This document shows positions 1-8,329 of a stretch of DNA of 64,000 nt, piece after piece (the stretch's first letter is position 1; every line of letters begins with the position of its first letter). The DNA lies in the NCBI GenBank assembly GCA_016788905.1, contig JAEURZ010000012.1:1-64000 (forward strand). Reading direction: 5' to 3'. The DNA comes from Elusimicrobiota bacterium. GTDB taxonomy: Bacteria > Elusimicrobiota > Elusimicrobia > FEN-1173. The position numbers and the translations under genes are program-made. The notes under the pieces are model-generated. The model was not told where the DNA came from, did no database searches, and worked only from the letters and a program-made list of their open reading frames with translations.

Positions 1-27
1 GATTACAACGCTGCGATCCGGTAAAAC

Positions 28-76
28 TGTTACCCATGTACCCGGTCTAAAGTGTTACCTATCCCCCGGGTTGCAC
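28..76. repeat. Tandem terminal repeat of an insertion sequence entering from the left edge
   Basis: Two adjacent units of about 25 nt begin TGTTACCCATGTACCCGGT and TGTTACCTATCCCCCGGG. Repeats built on TGTTACC-CCGG like these are, from memory, found at the ends of some IS21/IS481-type insertion sequences; this is inference because the transposase lies outside the window. The stop codon of the neighbouring minus-strand gene (30-32) falls inside the first unit, so the element appears to have cut off the 3' end of that gene. Confidence 0.5.
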
Positions 77-1514
77 AGAGAGGGAATGTTAGCGAAGGAA
101 AACCTCCCCTTATCCGCAGCTTCTCAGCACCATCTCCCACGGAGGGGAGCTGGAATCCCCTTTTTTTCTCCGTCGTAAACTTTAGCGGTCTCAAGTGACA
201 CGAATACTCTTCCCATTCGGAAGGAATGAGGGTAAATTCCACTAACTTCCGGGTCAAAAACCCTTGGCGGGAAAGGGCCAAGAGATCCCGTTCCTCCTCC
301 GAGTGAGCCAAATCAAAGGTAATTTTTTTCTCCGCAACACCAATTTCTTCTATCAAGCGTTCGACTTGAATCCCATCGGAGAGGAGAACGTAGCGCACAT
401 AGGTATCCAGGACTGGGTAATGGGAGAGATTTATTCCCTTCTTCTGACAAACCGAGGTTAAATGGCGGTAAAACACGGCATAGCGAACCTGGCCAGAGCG
501 GTAGGCAATGCTTTCAGAGATGAGCGATTGGGATTCTTCGCTTGTGAGCAGAGCGGCCAGTTTTCCTATTAACGCGGCGCGTTCCCGCTCCACCTCTTTA
601 ATGTTTAGGGATCGCTCCATGTCCAAGGCCACATTAAACGCCTTGATTTCCGGAAACTCTTTTTCTTTTGCCAAATGATCTTGGAGGAGTTGCACATGGT
701 CCCCAAGGGGCACCTTTCCGGATCGGTACTCCCCTATCTTTTGGTCAAGGGCCCATAGGGAGGGAGAAAAAACCCGCTGTTTCTGCTCTTTAACAGCGCG
801 TTCGAAGCTGTGCAACTTGTCAACAATCGCCTCTCGTCCCACGAGAGAATCACGGTATGCTTGCACATTGGCGTCATAATGAACCGGATCTTCGATGCCA
901 AGGATGCGGGGTAATTTCCCCTGAAAGGTGAGAGCTCCATGAATCGGTCCAGAAATTTTGTTTTTTTGGAGAAGAAATTCCGCCGTTTTATCTATTGGAA
1001 TCCGGTCCGGATATTCCACAAAGGGTTGAAGATCAATGTCCCCTGTGGCCCCTTCCAGGGCCAACAGATCAATGAGCCCCGCCTCCATCAAAGCGCGCAC
1101 CGTTTCTCGAATATTCCATTGGGCTTCCGGATTGGCGTGCACATCTTGAATATGAATGACCAGAGGCCCGTGACGGGTTCGCCCTTCAGGAAAAGAGACT
1201 TTGCGAACCATCCCATGAGCAGAAGAAAGGGTGGCCAGGATCTTTTCATAACCTTTTAAAAAATCTTTGGGGACAGAAGCAGCCAGGGAGGAGGAAATCA
1301 CCGCCGAATCAACAGTTCCCTTGGAATACCGGGAAGCCAATCCGCTCATCCCTTGGGATTCGGGCGCTGAAGGAAGGGACGCAAGGAGAGTGGTTCCAGA
1401 AGGCCGAGCCGCTCGCCGTCGTTCCACCCAAAAACTATTTCCCGGTTGATAAGCAAAAAGACACTGACTGGCCATACTGAAAAGAGCCACAAGAGTAGAA
1501 AGTTTAGTGATCAC
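30..1514 (-). CDS. Truncated paralogue of the giant-protein N-terminus (Tiki/ChaN-like domain)
   Basis: The protein starts with a hydrophobic signal segment (ITKLSTLVALFSMASQCLFA), followed by a SFWVERRRAA motif that recurs as SFWSSRRNAA in the 4909-residue giant. Then comes a region with IHIQDVHANPEAQ and LLALEGA that aligns with both giant proteins and resembles the conserved His and Glu positions of the ChaN/Tiki superfamily. The paralogues carry a later AGGFH motif that is missing here: similarity stops near the PSEWEEY string, and the last 50 or so residues are encoded by repeat-like DNA and the insertion sequence end. I chose GTG at 1514 because a -10 hexamer TATACT ends 6 nt upstream and the result is a clean signal peptide. 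In-frame ATG at 1547 and TTG at 1565 lie inside the promoter box. The gene is probably a disrupted remnant; whether it still makes a protein is unknown. Confidence 0.6.
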   Translation of the reverse strand: MITKLSTLVALFSMASQCLFAYQPGNSFWVERRRAARPSGTTLLASLPSAPESQGMSGLASRYSKGTVDSAVISSSLAASVPKDFLKGYEKILATLSSAHGMVRKVSFPEGRTRHGPLVIHIQDVHANPEAQWNIRETVRALMEAGLIDLLALEGATGDIDLQPFVEYPDRIPIDKTAEFLLQKNKISGPIHGALTFQGKLPRILGIEDPVHYDANVQAYRDSLVGREAIVDKLHSFERAVKEQKQRVFSPSLWALDQKIGEYRSGKVPLGDHVQLLQDHLAKEKEFPEIKAFNVALDMERSLNIKEVERERAALIGKLAALLTSEESQSLISESIAYRSGQVRYAVFYRHLTSVCQKKGINLSHYPVLDTYVRYVLLSDGIQVERLIEEIGVAEKKITFDLAHSEEERDLLALSRQGFLTRKLVEFTLIPSEWEEYSCHLRPLKFTTEKKRGFQLPSVGDGAEKLRIRGGFPSLTFPLCATRGIGNTLDRVHG

Positions 1515-1520
1515 CCAATC

Positions 1521-1565
1521 AGTATAACTATCCCCTCGAAAGACCATCTTAAGAGCTTGTAACAA
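1521..1565 (-). promoter_or_regulatory. Giant-gene-type promoter: 18-bp box plus -10
   Basis: Read on the minus strand: TTGTTACAA-GC-TCTTAAG (1565 to 1548), exactly 21 nt, then TATACT (1526 to 1521). The same box and the same 21-nt spacing precede the genes ending at 25849 and starting at 48858. No good -35 hexamer lies at normal spacing. The box is centred near -42 relative to the predicted transcription start, where class II activators bind. The predicted start falls at the GTG at 1514, which would make the mRNA leaderless. Confidence 0.65.
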
Positions 1566-1575
1566 TCTTGTGAAT

Positions 1576-1600
1576 TAATGTGAATGTGAATGTGAATGTG
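1576..1600. repeat. Short tandem repeat of TGAATG units
   Basis: Four consecutive near-identical 6-nt units (TGAATG/TTAATG type) lie directly against the left end of the transposase element. Such a run can vary in copy number by replication slippage. Confidence 0.6.
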
Positions 1601-2635
1601 GGGTCAAGTCTTGACTTTCCATTCATGAAATTTTAAAGTGGGTCATGGCCCGCCCCCTTCGAATTGAATTCCCTGGCGCGTGGTATCACGTCATGAACAG
1701 AGGCGCCCGACGATCACCCACCTATCTCAATGATAAAGATCGAACGACTTTTCTGAACCTCCTTAACGACATCGTTGAAACTTTCCACATTGAAGTTCAT
1801 GCCTATTGCCTGATGACCAACCATTATCACCTCTTGATTCATACTCCTCACGGAAACCTCGGGCAAGCCATGCGCCATTTGAATGGGGTCTATACTCAAC
1901 GATTTAATTTCCGCCATCGGCTGGATGGCCCCTTATTTCGGGGAAGATACAAAGCCATCCTGGTGGACGCCGACACCTATTTGACCCAAGTGAGCCGGTA
2001 CATTCACCTGAACCCCGTGGAATCAAAAACGACAACGGACCCCTCCAATTATCCCTGGTCCAGCGCCCGTTATTTCTCAAAAGATGTGAAAGCCCCCCCC
2101 TGGCTTAAGGTCAATGCCACTCTGGAATATTTCGGAAAAAGAGGTGCCGCAAAAGAAAGCTATGCGAAATTTCTTTCAGCGGGGGTCGATGCGCTTACAA
2201 GAGAGTTTTACGGAAAGCCCAAACAAGGCCCCATCCTAGGAGACGAAGCCTTTCGAAAAAAGTTGCCCTCAGAATCCAACGACGATACGAACAATCCGGA
2301 GATTCCCGAAAAAAAGTTCCTTCACCAACAAGTGCCCATGACAACGATATTCGGAAAAGTGGCGGAAGCGTATGGTCTGCCCGTTGACGAATTGTTTCGA
2401 AGTGGTCGAGGCCGAAGGGACGAGAGCATTCCCCGCATGGTGGCCATGGCCCTCTGCCGCCGCCCGGGAGGGCACGCGCTTAAGGCCATTGGGGAAGCGG
2501 TCCAATCCACCTATTCGGCCGTCTCCGCGGCCGGAATACGCCTAACCGAAAAGATTCAAACTGACCCCACCTTCGCCAAACACGCTCAATCCCTGATCGC
2601 AAACATCTTTAACAACCAATTCAAGACCTGACCCC
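1600..2635 (+). mobile_element. REP-associated (Y1/HUH) transposase element bounded by inverted repeats
   Basis: The left end GGGGTCAAGTCTTGA (1600-1614) and right end TCAAGACCTGACCCC (2621-2635) are inverted repeats with 14 of 15 positions matching, and they enclose one transposase gene whose stop codon lies in the right repeat. Single-gene units bounded by such GGGGTCA ends are common for REP-associated tyrosine transposases. No target duplication is visible, which fits HUH transposition. Confidence 0.7.
1645..2631 (+). CDS. REP-associated tyrosine transposase (Y1_Tnp, IS200-like)
   Basis: The N-terminal 150 residues are a typical Y1_Tnp (HUH endonuclease) domain: the opening MARPLRIEFPGAWYHVMNRG, the metal-binding HUH motif in NHYHLLIH (residues about 59-66), and the catalytic tyrosine in SRYIHLNPV. 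This enzyme class nicks single-stranded DNA at hairpins through a 5'-phosphotyrosine bond and is linked to REP palindromes. The C-terminal part (about 225-320) looks like a DnaA-C-type helix-turn-helix (EAYGLPVDELFRSGRGRRDESIPRMVAMALCRR divided over two helices). At 328 residues it has full family length, with no frameshift, so it may be active. A 49-residue remnant of a second member lies at 39102-39251. Confidence 0.9.
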   Translation: MARPLRIEFPGAWYHVMNRGARRSPTYLNDKDRTTFLNLLNDIVETFHIEVHAYCLMTNHYHLLIHTPHGNLGQAMRHLNGVYTQRFNFRHRLDGPLFRGRYKAILVDADTYLTQVSRYIHLNPVESKTTTDPSNYPWSSARYFSKDVKAPPWLKVNATLEYFGKRGAAKESYAKFLSAGVDALTREFYGKPKQGPILGDEAFRKKLPSESNDDTNNPEIPEKKFLHQQVPMTTIFGKVAEAYGLPVDELFRSGRGRRDESIPRMVAMALCRRPGGHALKAIGEAVQSTYSAVSAAGIRLTEKIQTDPTFAKHAQSLIANIFNNQFKT

Positions 2636-2649
2636 AGAATCACCTGAGC

Positions 2650-4632
2650 TTAGATATTTTCTGTTTTATCAAAAACCGGAAAATGTCCCATTTTTTTTAG
2701 TTGAGTTAACACCTGATTGGGATTTCCATTTAAGAAAAGGACAGCCCGTTCACCGACCGCGCGGGGTCCCATTCGCTGAAAAGCTCTGTTGGCTAAAATC
2801 TCCCGCACCAAAAAAGGATCCTCCACCGTCACATACGTTTCAGCCACTCCCACCTTCACCTGACCATGCTTTTTGCCGATGTCCCCCAACAAACGATGAA
2901 CCGCATCGGGCACCCCTGTTTTCGAGTTTTCCTTAAGGAAATCCAAGATGTTCGTGGGGCTCAGTCCAGCGTTCATAGCGTCCGCTATGGAACCCTTTGT
3001 CAACGTAAACGTATGGGGCCCCGAAAGAACGGCAACCCCAAATAATTTGGCCAACAAAGTTCTTTTCAATCCCGGCGGCACCGAAATATCGAGATGAGGA
3101 AGAACCGCGAATTTGTCTTCTTTCGGCGGAACCTCTAAACCTGAAAAGGCCCCAGAAGTCTTTTCCAAATAAAACTGCCCCCACCGGGTCAACCGTATAT
3201 GCGTAATTCCGCGCTTTCCATTCGAGCCAAGCCTCCATCCGATCTCAACCAAACCCAACCACACCAAACTTTCAGCAACAATGACATGGAGAACGGCACG
3301 ACTGTCCTTGGGTTTCGTTTGAGACTCGGAAAAAACGTAGAAGGGCACATGTTTTTGAAGGGACAGGCGCTTCCATTTCGGCGTTTCCACTCGATCGGTA
3401 AACTCCGAAAACGAAACCCACTGTTCCAAGGGCAGATCTTTCAAGGCATTCATTACCAGACGCCTCTGATCGGGCAAACAGGGGTCCATCTCGCTCGCCG
3501 CTACCCCAAACCGCTGGGGCGACGATTCAACATAGTCCCACGACGTCACCCACCGCTGAACGATCTTCTTCACATTTTCTGTTGGAGATCCCAGACCGTC
3601 GACATGGTGAAGCCCATTCGAATAAAGGAAGAACCCGTAATCAACTTCGTCCACTCCCAACGCTTTTAAAAACGACACCATCCCCCTCTTTTCGGGTAAC
3701 CTTTTCTGAGTGGCCTTGATCGCTTCACTGACCAGCGCCGCCTGAAGAACCCGAAGATCCCCCCATAACCGCAATCCAAAACTGCGCAGGTGGACGGGCG
3801 AATCCTTGGCGGGGGCCATGGGCCCCGTGAGTTCGCGCCGTGGGCGCAACAAAGCCACCACATCCGAAGGAACAACCAAATAAGTGGGATAGGATGGCCG
3901 ATTGGGAAAAAGCATTCCCCGGGAATAGAGCCGTTGAATGGCGTTGTCCGTCCGAGAGCTCATCGCATACTGAAATTCAACAACATCCCGCCACAGAGGC
4001 CCGAGATCACTGGGTTGAAGAATGCCATCGGCGCCCAACGCCTTGTCAAACAAAGCCCTTTCTTCGGTCGACATTTCATGGACAACCGCCTGCGCCACAC
4101 CGGGTGTCAATATTTTTTCTTTAATCTGGAGGGAATGAAAAAGCACAGACCCCCCTTTCCGATCTAAAGCGTAGCGAGTGGCCACAACCGAATGGAATTT
4201 CGACGGCTGGGCAAGCAGTAGCGCCCCCAGCGTATCCTCACCTACCAAGTTGTCAGAATCCCGTGTAAATTCATCCGGAACAGAAACCACATTCAACCCG
4301 GTTTTCATTTTCACCGAAGGGTTTTCAAAAACCAAACACGAGTTAATAAGTCCTTTTAAAATCTCCCGCCCACCCGGGAAAAGGGCCTCCACCTCCTCCT
4401 CCTTCACATGCCCCCCCTGGGCCGTGATGTAGCCAAAAACGTCGGATTCTTTTTTCTTCATCAAACCGATCGCCGACCTCACCTGCCCCCCATCCAGTAA
4501 GATATTCGCCAACACATGAATTCTCTCTGTGGGCATTTCAAAAGGACGCGCGGGCGGCCCACCTAATTGCTCGATCTTTTCGGAGATTTTCTCTGGGGGA
4601 TACCCCTGAAGGATTTCGATTAGACGGGACAA
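2650..4632 (-). CDS. Helicase-associated protein with Helicase_C_3 (XPB partner) domain
   Basis: A 660-residue protein encoded directly after the XPB-type helicase. Its C-terminal third (about 515-650) matches the Helicase_C_3 pattern: an ordered run ending TLTKGSIADAMNAGLSP, then NILDFLKENSKTGVPDAVHRLLGDIG and a final LFLNGNPNQVLTQLKKMGHFPV. In actinobacteria a protein of this class is encoded beside XPB, so a shared DNA-repair or unwinding role is likely, though its biochemistry is poorly known. The rest has repeated winged-helix-like stretches without recognisable catalytic motifs. The start is TTG at 4632, preceded by a G-rich Shine-Dalgarno-like run, and it overlaps the end of the helicase gene by 13 nt, which implies translational coupling. 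Confidence 0.75.
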   Translation of the reverse strand: MSRLIEILQGYPPEKISEKIEQLGGPPARPFEMPTERIHVLANILLDGGQVRSAIGLMKKKESDVFGYITAQGGHVKEEEVEALFPGGREILKGLINSCLVFENPSVKMKTGLNVVSVPDEFTRDSDNLVGEDTLGALLLAQPSKFHSVVATRYALDRKGGSVLFHSLQIKEKILTPGVAQAVVHEMSTEERALFDKALGADGILQPSDLGPLWRDVVEFQYAMSSRTDNAIQRLYSRGMLFPNRPSYPTYLVVPSDVVALLRPRRELTGPMAPAKDSPVHLRSFGLRLWGDLRVLQAALVSEAIKATQKRLPEKRGMVSFLKALGVDEVDYGFFLYSNGLHHVDGLGSPTENVKKIVQRWVTSWDYVESSPQRFGVAASEMDPCLPDQRRLVMNALKDLPLEQWVSFSEFTDRVETPKWKRLSLQKHVPFYVFSESQTKPKDSRAVLHVIVAESLVWLGLVEIGWRLGSNGKRGITHIRLTRWGQFYLEKTSGAFSGLEVPPKEDKFAVLPHLDISVPPGLKRTLLAKLFGVAVLSGPHTFTLTKGSIADAMNAGLSPTNILDFLKENSKTGVPDAVHRLLGDIGKKHGQVKVGVAETYVTVEDPFLVREILANRAFQRMGPRAVGERAVLFLNGNPNQVLTQLKKMGHFPVFDKTENI

Positions 4633-6314
4633 GGGACCCCCCCGATTTCAATATCTCGCACAGCGTAACGGTACCCCTGCTCCGCCAAAAATATTTGCCG
4701 GTGAAGGCCAAACTCTTGCTCCACCGTGTCCGTGGCCACCACCGTGTAAAAGTTAGCCGCCCCCCCGCCCGCTTTCGGTCGCAAAATGCGGCCCAACCGC
4801 TGAGCCTCCTCCTGCCGCGACCCAAACGAGCCGGAAACTTGAATCAACACCCGCGCCTCCGGCAGATCAATGGAAAAGTTCGCCACCCGCGACACCACCA
4901 TGGCCGAAATCTTCCCCGTCCGAAACTGTTCGTACAGCTCCTCCCGCCGTTTGTTGGAGGTCTGCCCCGTGATCAGAGGCAACTTCAGTTCTTTCGCCAA
5001 CCCTTTCAGTTGATCCAAATATTGCCCAATGACCAACGTGGGTTCCCCCGCGTGCTGGGCCAACAGCTGTTTAACGACAGGGGTCTTCCCCACATAGGTC
5101 GCCGCCAAACGAAACCGCACCCTCTGATCCGATGAGGAATAAATAATTTTATGTTTTTCATCCAGGGGCACCCGCAGTTCGTGACACATCGCCTCGGCAA
5201 TCCACCCCTGGTTCTCCAAAATTTTCCAAGGGGCCTCATAGCGTTTCGGCCCAATGAGAGAGAACACCTCGTCTTCCTTGCCATCCTCCCGCACCAACGT
5301 GGCGGTCAACCCCAACCGGCGCCGGGCTTGCAACCCCGCGGTCAGACGAAAGATGGGCGCCGGCAAGAGGTGAACCTCATCATAAATAATGAGCCCCCAA
5401 TTCTGCGCGTTAAAAAGGTCAAAATATTTCAAATCAAAATCGTTGGGATGCCGATAAGTGAGAATGTGATACGTGGCCACCGTAATGGGCCGAATCTCTT
5501 TATTGGCCGCCGTGTATTCCCCCACCATTTCGGGGGGAATATCAGTTTTGTCCAACAGCTCCCGAATCCATTGGTGAACCGCGGCCACCGATGTGCACAA
5601 GATCAACGTACGCCGTTGAATTTGCGCCATCACCCCCATAGCCACCACCGTTTTCCCGGCCCCGCAAGGCAATACGATCACCCCGTTGCCTCCCCGCACG
5701 GTCCCCCCCTGGTAAAAATGAGCCACCGCCTCTTCCTGATAAGCGCGCAAAGTAAACGGGATTCCGCCCAAGGTCACGGGCCGAAGGGCCAGGGCCCGCT
5801 CATCCCCCTCAATAAATCCGGCCAAATCGACGATGGGATAGCCTATCTTGATTAAAACTTGCTTAATCGTCCCCCGGTGAACAGGCGGCAAAGAAAACTC
5901 CCCCGGTGTCCCCCTGGGGGTAATAAATTCCACCGCTTTCGGATGTCTCGCCACCTGTGCCGCAATGGTGGGATCCAACACAGCGAGCCTCAATACCCCC
6001 GGGTCTTCCGTCGCATGAAGTTCAATTTTCCCATACCGCGCGGTCACATGGTCAATTTCCGAAACCACGTTTCCCGGCAACGGATACTTGGAATGGGCGA
6101 CCAAAAATCCCTTAATCCCCCCTGCCGTCATCCCTAACGCCGCCGCGTTCCAAAGGGAAAGAGAGGTGATCCTATAGGTGTGAATATGTTCCGGCGATTT
6201 CACCAATTCCGCAAACCGCCCCAACGTCTCCCGAACCTCGGAATAAAGGGGATGATCGGTTTCAGCCAAAATGCCGTGATCGCTTTGAACAATGAGAGGT
6301 TGATTATTTATCAT
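4620..6314 (-). CDS. XPB/Rad25-type superfamily 2 DNA helicase
   Basis: SF2 helicase motifs are complete: Walker A LPCGAGKTV, a DEVH box in IIYDEVHLLP, motif III as LTATLVREDG, and motif VI as QRLGRILRPK. The RED triplet after motif III is the hallmark of XPB/ERCC3. The N-terminal 190 residues correspond to the damage-recognition-like region of bacterial XPB proteins. XPB opens DNA in nucleotide excision repair in eukaryotes; the bacterial versions are 3'-5' helicases of uncertain pathway. I prefer ATG at 6314 because AAGGGG lies 9 nt upstream; an in-frame TTG at 6371 would add 19 residues. It forms an operon with the downstream Helicase_C_3 gene. Confidence 0.9.
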   Translation of the reverse strand: MINNQPLIVQSDHGILAETDHPLYSEVRETLGRFAELVKSPEHIHTYRITSLSLWNAAALGMTAGGIKGFLVAHSKYPLPGNVVSEIDHVTARYGKIELHATEDPGVLRLAVLDPTIAAQVARHPKAVEFITPRGTPGEFSLPPVHRGTIKQVLIKIGYPIVDLAGFIEGDERALALRPVTLGGIPFTLRAYQEEAVAHFYQGGTVRGGNGVIVLPCGAGKTVVAMGVMAQIQRRTLILCTSVAAVHQWIRELLDKTDIPPEMVGEYTAANKEIRPITVATYHILTYRHPNDFDLKYFDLFNAQNWGLIIYDEVHLLPAPIFRLTAGLQARRRLGLTATLVREDGKEDEVFSLIGPKRYEAPWKILENQGWIAEAMCHELRVPLDEKHKIIYSSSDQRVRFRLAATYVGKTPVVKQLLAQHAGEPTLVIGQYLDQLKGLAKELKLPLITGQTSNKRREELYEQFRTGKISAMVVSRVANFSIDLPEARVLIQVSGSFGSRQEEAQRLGRILRPKAGGGAANFYTVVATDTVEQEFGLHRQIFLAEQGYRYAVRDIEIGGVPCPV

Positions 6315-6685
6315 TTCTCCATTCCCCTTGGACACCCCTTTCCTACCCAAGTCATCCTGGGAGCCTCCCAAGGAAGCAGTAAAAACCTCGGAGGAGGAAG
6401 AGGTAATAATAGTTTATAGCCAATAAAAGAAATTGCATAGCCCATTATTCGACAAATCAAGCCTTTTTTTTAACGCCTCTTCAGCCCTTTGAAACTGTTT
6501 CCCTCGCCCGCTGGCGGGAGAGGGGAGGGAGAGGGAATGTTGTTGACAAAAGTATTGCGGGCCGGTCCCAAATCGGAGGGACAAAGTGTTCCCCTTCCCG
6601 TAGACCAAAAACCTGGGGCTCAGCAGAGAAATTTCATCACGAGTTTTGAGTGTTAGCTAACATTCACAATCACTAGCGACAATAA
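6315..6685. other. Intergenic region with one REP-like element
   Basis: This stretch between the helicase start and the end of the transglutaminase gene holds the repeat at 6478-6540 and otherwise no convincing gene. A 64-codon open frame at 6414-6608 on the minus strand runs through the repeat and has no coding character. Confidence 0.6.
6478..6540. repeat. REP-like palindromic element, type B
   Basis: The core GCCCGCTGGCGGGAGAGGGG forms a short G+C hairpin. It is preceded by TCTTCAGCC...TTTGAA and followed by GAGAGGGAATGTTG. The same order of blocks occurs at 58877-58945, and the central hairpin is related to the copies at 26031 and 36240. Confidence 0.65.
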
Positions 6686-8038
6686 CTATTGTTTTGTGCG
6701 AACCTTTGTCCGTTCAAACGAGAATTGGACGGGAACGGTCACGGGTTTTCCGGCCACTTCCAGGAGAGGATAAGCGAGAAAGTTAATGGGGCCGGAGGCG
6801 GGGGCCGGGTCCACGTTCAAATCCCGACCCCGGCTCAGTTCCAAGCGGTTGGCCGGATGGTGCCCGAAATAATAGGTCGCCAGTGCCGAATACTTGTCAG
6901 CCTCACTAATGTCCACGGGCCACCATTTTCCGTCCGCGTAAAATTCCGCCCAACAGTGGTATCCATCGATGCCTCCGTCGTTCCGTTCCGAGGGGACTCC
7001 CACGCCGATGGCGAAGCGGGCCGGGATCCCCACAGACCGAGCCAAGGCGATAAAATACGCATGAAAATCCGTGCAGTTGCCGGACCGGGAGTCACAGGCG
7101 TAAACAGCATCCCCCTTCCCCCACCCCTCCCCCGATTTCGCGTAACGCATCCGGTCAATCACATGGTCGTAGAGCGCCCGCGCACGGACCAGCTCCCCCT
7201 TTTTCCCTTGAAGAACCTCTTCAGCTGTTTTTTTAAACATGGGATCGCTCGGGACAAGCCGTTCCGGCGCCAGATCCCGAGCCTCCGGTGATGGCGCCGA
7301 ATAGGCGGATTTTTCAAATCGTTGAACCGCAAAGCGGATATCGATGGGTTTACCCGCGTCTCCCGGGTCCAAATCCAGAACGAGGACGCGGTTGCCGTGA
7401 TCCAAATCCTGGGTAAAGGTCTGACGCCCCGGGGCTTGAAGCGAAAGCAACTCCACGTTCTGAAACCGGTCCGTTGTCGGCACGGGGATCCACATGCGGG
7501 CAGGACCATCCAGGGCAGGCAATACGCCCGCGTAGGTAAAGTGGAATGAATCGGTCCCCCGGAGAACGCCAAAATCCATTTCCGAAGCTCTTTCCACGGG
7601 GATCCGATGCCAATTCTTTTCTTTGTCCTGTTCCCACACGTAGTAAGGCTGTCCGTTTAACTTGTGGACCGTGGTTTCCGTCACCGTCATGCGGCCAGGT
7701 TTCCCAGCCATAAAGAAATCCACATCGTAAACATCGCCCTTCTCGTCGGCCAGGTCCACACAGGCGAAATGCCGCTCAGGTCCAAGTTTTGCCAAATATT
7801 CGGTGTGAACACGTACCAACGTCATTTGCAATTCGCGGTCGCCGTGATTTAACCGAAACACGCCCCCCCCGCGGCGGGATTCGTTCTCGATATGCGTTTC
7901 AATCCCCGCCTGAATGTCCGCGCTCACTAATGACGGAGCGGGGCCTTTTGAGGCCCCGCTCCGCGCATTCTGCCCACAAGCTGTAAGAAGGCTCGCCACG
8001 ACTAAAGCGATTGCCCACTGAAGAGGCACGTGAGCCAT
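6686..8038 (-). CDS. Lipoprotein with transglutaminase-like domain
   Basis: The N-terminus is a lipoprotein signal with lipobox LTAC, so the mature protein is expected to be lipid-anchored. Residues about 285-400 form a transglutaminase-like (papain-fold) domain with the full catalytic triad: Cys in GNCTDFHAYF, His in GYHCWAEFY, Asp in WWPVDISEA. Such bacterial domains usually act as peptidases or amidases rather than crosslinkers. The middle region (about 150-250) resembles the beta-rich domain that precedes many transglutaminase cores. The ATG at 8038 lies 4 nt after the stop of the small lipoprotein gene, so the two form an operon. The substrate is unknown. Confidence 0.85.
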   Translation of the reverse strand: MAHVPLQWAIALVVASLLTACGQNARSGASKGPAPSLVSADIQAGIETHIENESRRGGGVFRLNHGDRELQMTLVRVHTEYLAKLGPERHFACVDLADEKGDVYDVDFFMAGKPGRMTVTETTVHKLNGQPYYVWEQDKEKNWHRIPVERASEMDFGVLRGTDSFHFTYAGVLPALDGPARMWIPVPTTDRFQNVELLSLQAPGRQTFTQDLDHGNRVLVLDLDPGDAGKPIDIRFAVQRFEKSAYSAPSPEARDLAPERLVPSDPMFKKTAEEVLQGKKGELVRARALYDHVIDRMRYAKSGEGWGKGDAVYACDSRSGNCTDFHAYFIALARSVGIPARFAIGVGVPSERNDGGIDGYHCWAEFYADGKWWPVDISEADKYSALATYYFGHHPANRLELSRGRDLNVDPAPASGPINFLAYPLLEVAGKPVTVPVQFSFERTKVRTKQ

Positions 8039-8042
8039 CCTC

Positions 8043-8237
8043 TTATTTCGGGTGTTCAGAGGAGGGGTGCTCCGTCGCAGGTTCCGTTGGATGTACTGTC
8101 ATATGTTCCATTGCGTGTTCCGCCGTCGTCGGGTGACCCTGCATCTGTTCCGCGGGAGATTGTGATTTTTGACATCCCACTCCAAGGACTGAACCCAGAA
8201 TTGCCATTGTTGCCATTGTCTTGCTGATCAATTTCAT
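8043..8237 (-). CDS. Small His-rich lipoprotein
   Basis: A 64-residue protein with a signal peptide ending in a lipobox-like VLGVGC. The mature part is short, hydrophilic and rich in His (9), Met, Glu and Pro, as in AEHAMEHMTVHP and EHPSSEHP. The His/Met content might bind metal, but no family is recognised. It has a clear ribosome site (AAGGAG, 7 nt before ATG). It is co-transcribed with the transglutaminase lipoprotein 4 nt downstream. Confidence 0.7.
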   Translation of the reverse strand: MKLISKTMATMAILGSVLGVGCQKSQSPAEQMQGHPTTAEHAMEHMTVHPTEPATEHPSSEHPK

Positions 8238-8284
8238 CGTTTTCTCCTTAAAGAGCGCCTGGTTCGAAAAGAAGGGGCTCCTCT

Positions 8285-8300
8285 AAGTGAGATCATACCA
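8285..8300 (-). promoter_or_regulatory. Extended -10 promoter of the lipoprotein operon
   Basis: On the minus strand TGGTATGAT (8300 to 8292) matches an extended -10, about 55 nt upstream of the ATG at 8237. No good -35 is visible, as is usual for extended -10 promoters. Confidence 0.4.
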
Positions 8301-8329
8301 CTCGCTAACCCTTAAAAGAACGGTCCCCA

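Noticed and set aside
5151-5855. Plus-strand open frame of 234 codons opposite the XPB helicase
   Set aside because: Antisense shadow of the helicase; the product is Pro/Arg/Gln-rich without any recognisable domain.
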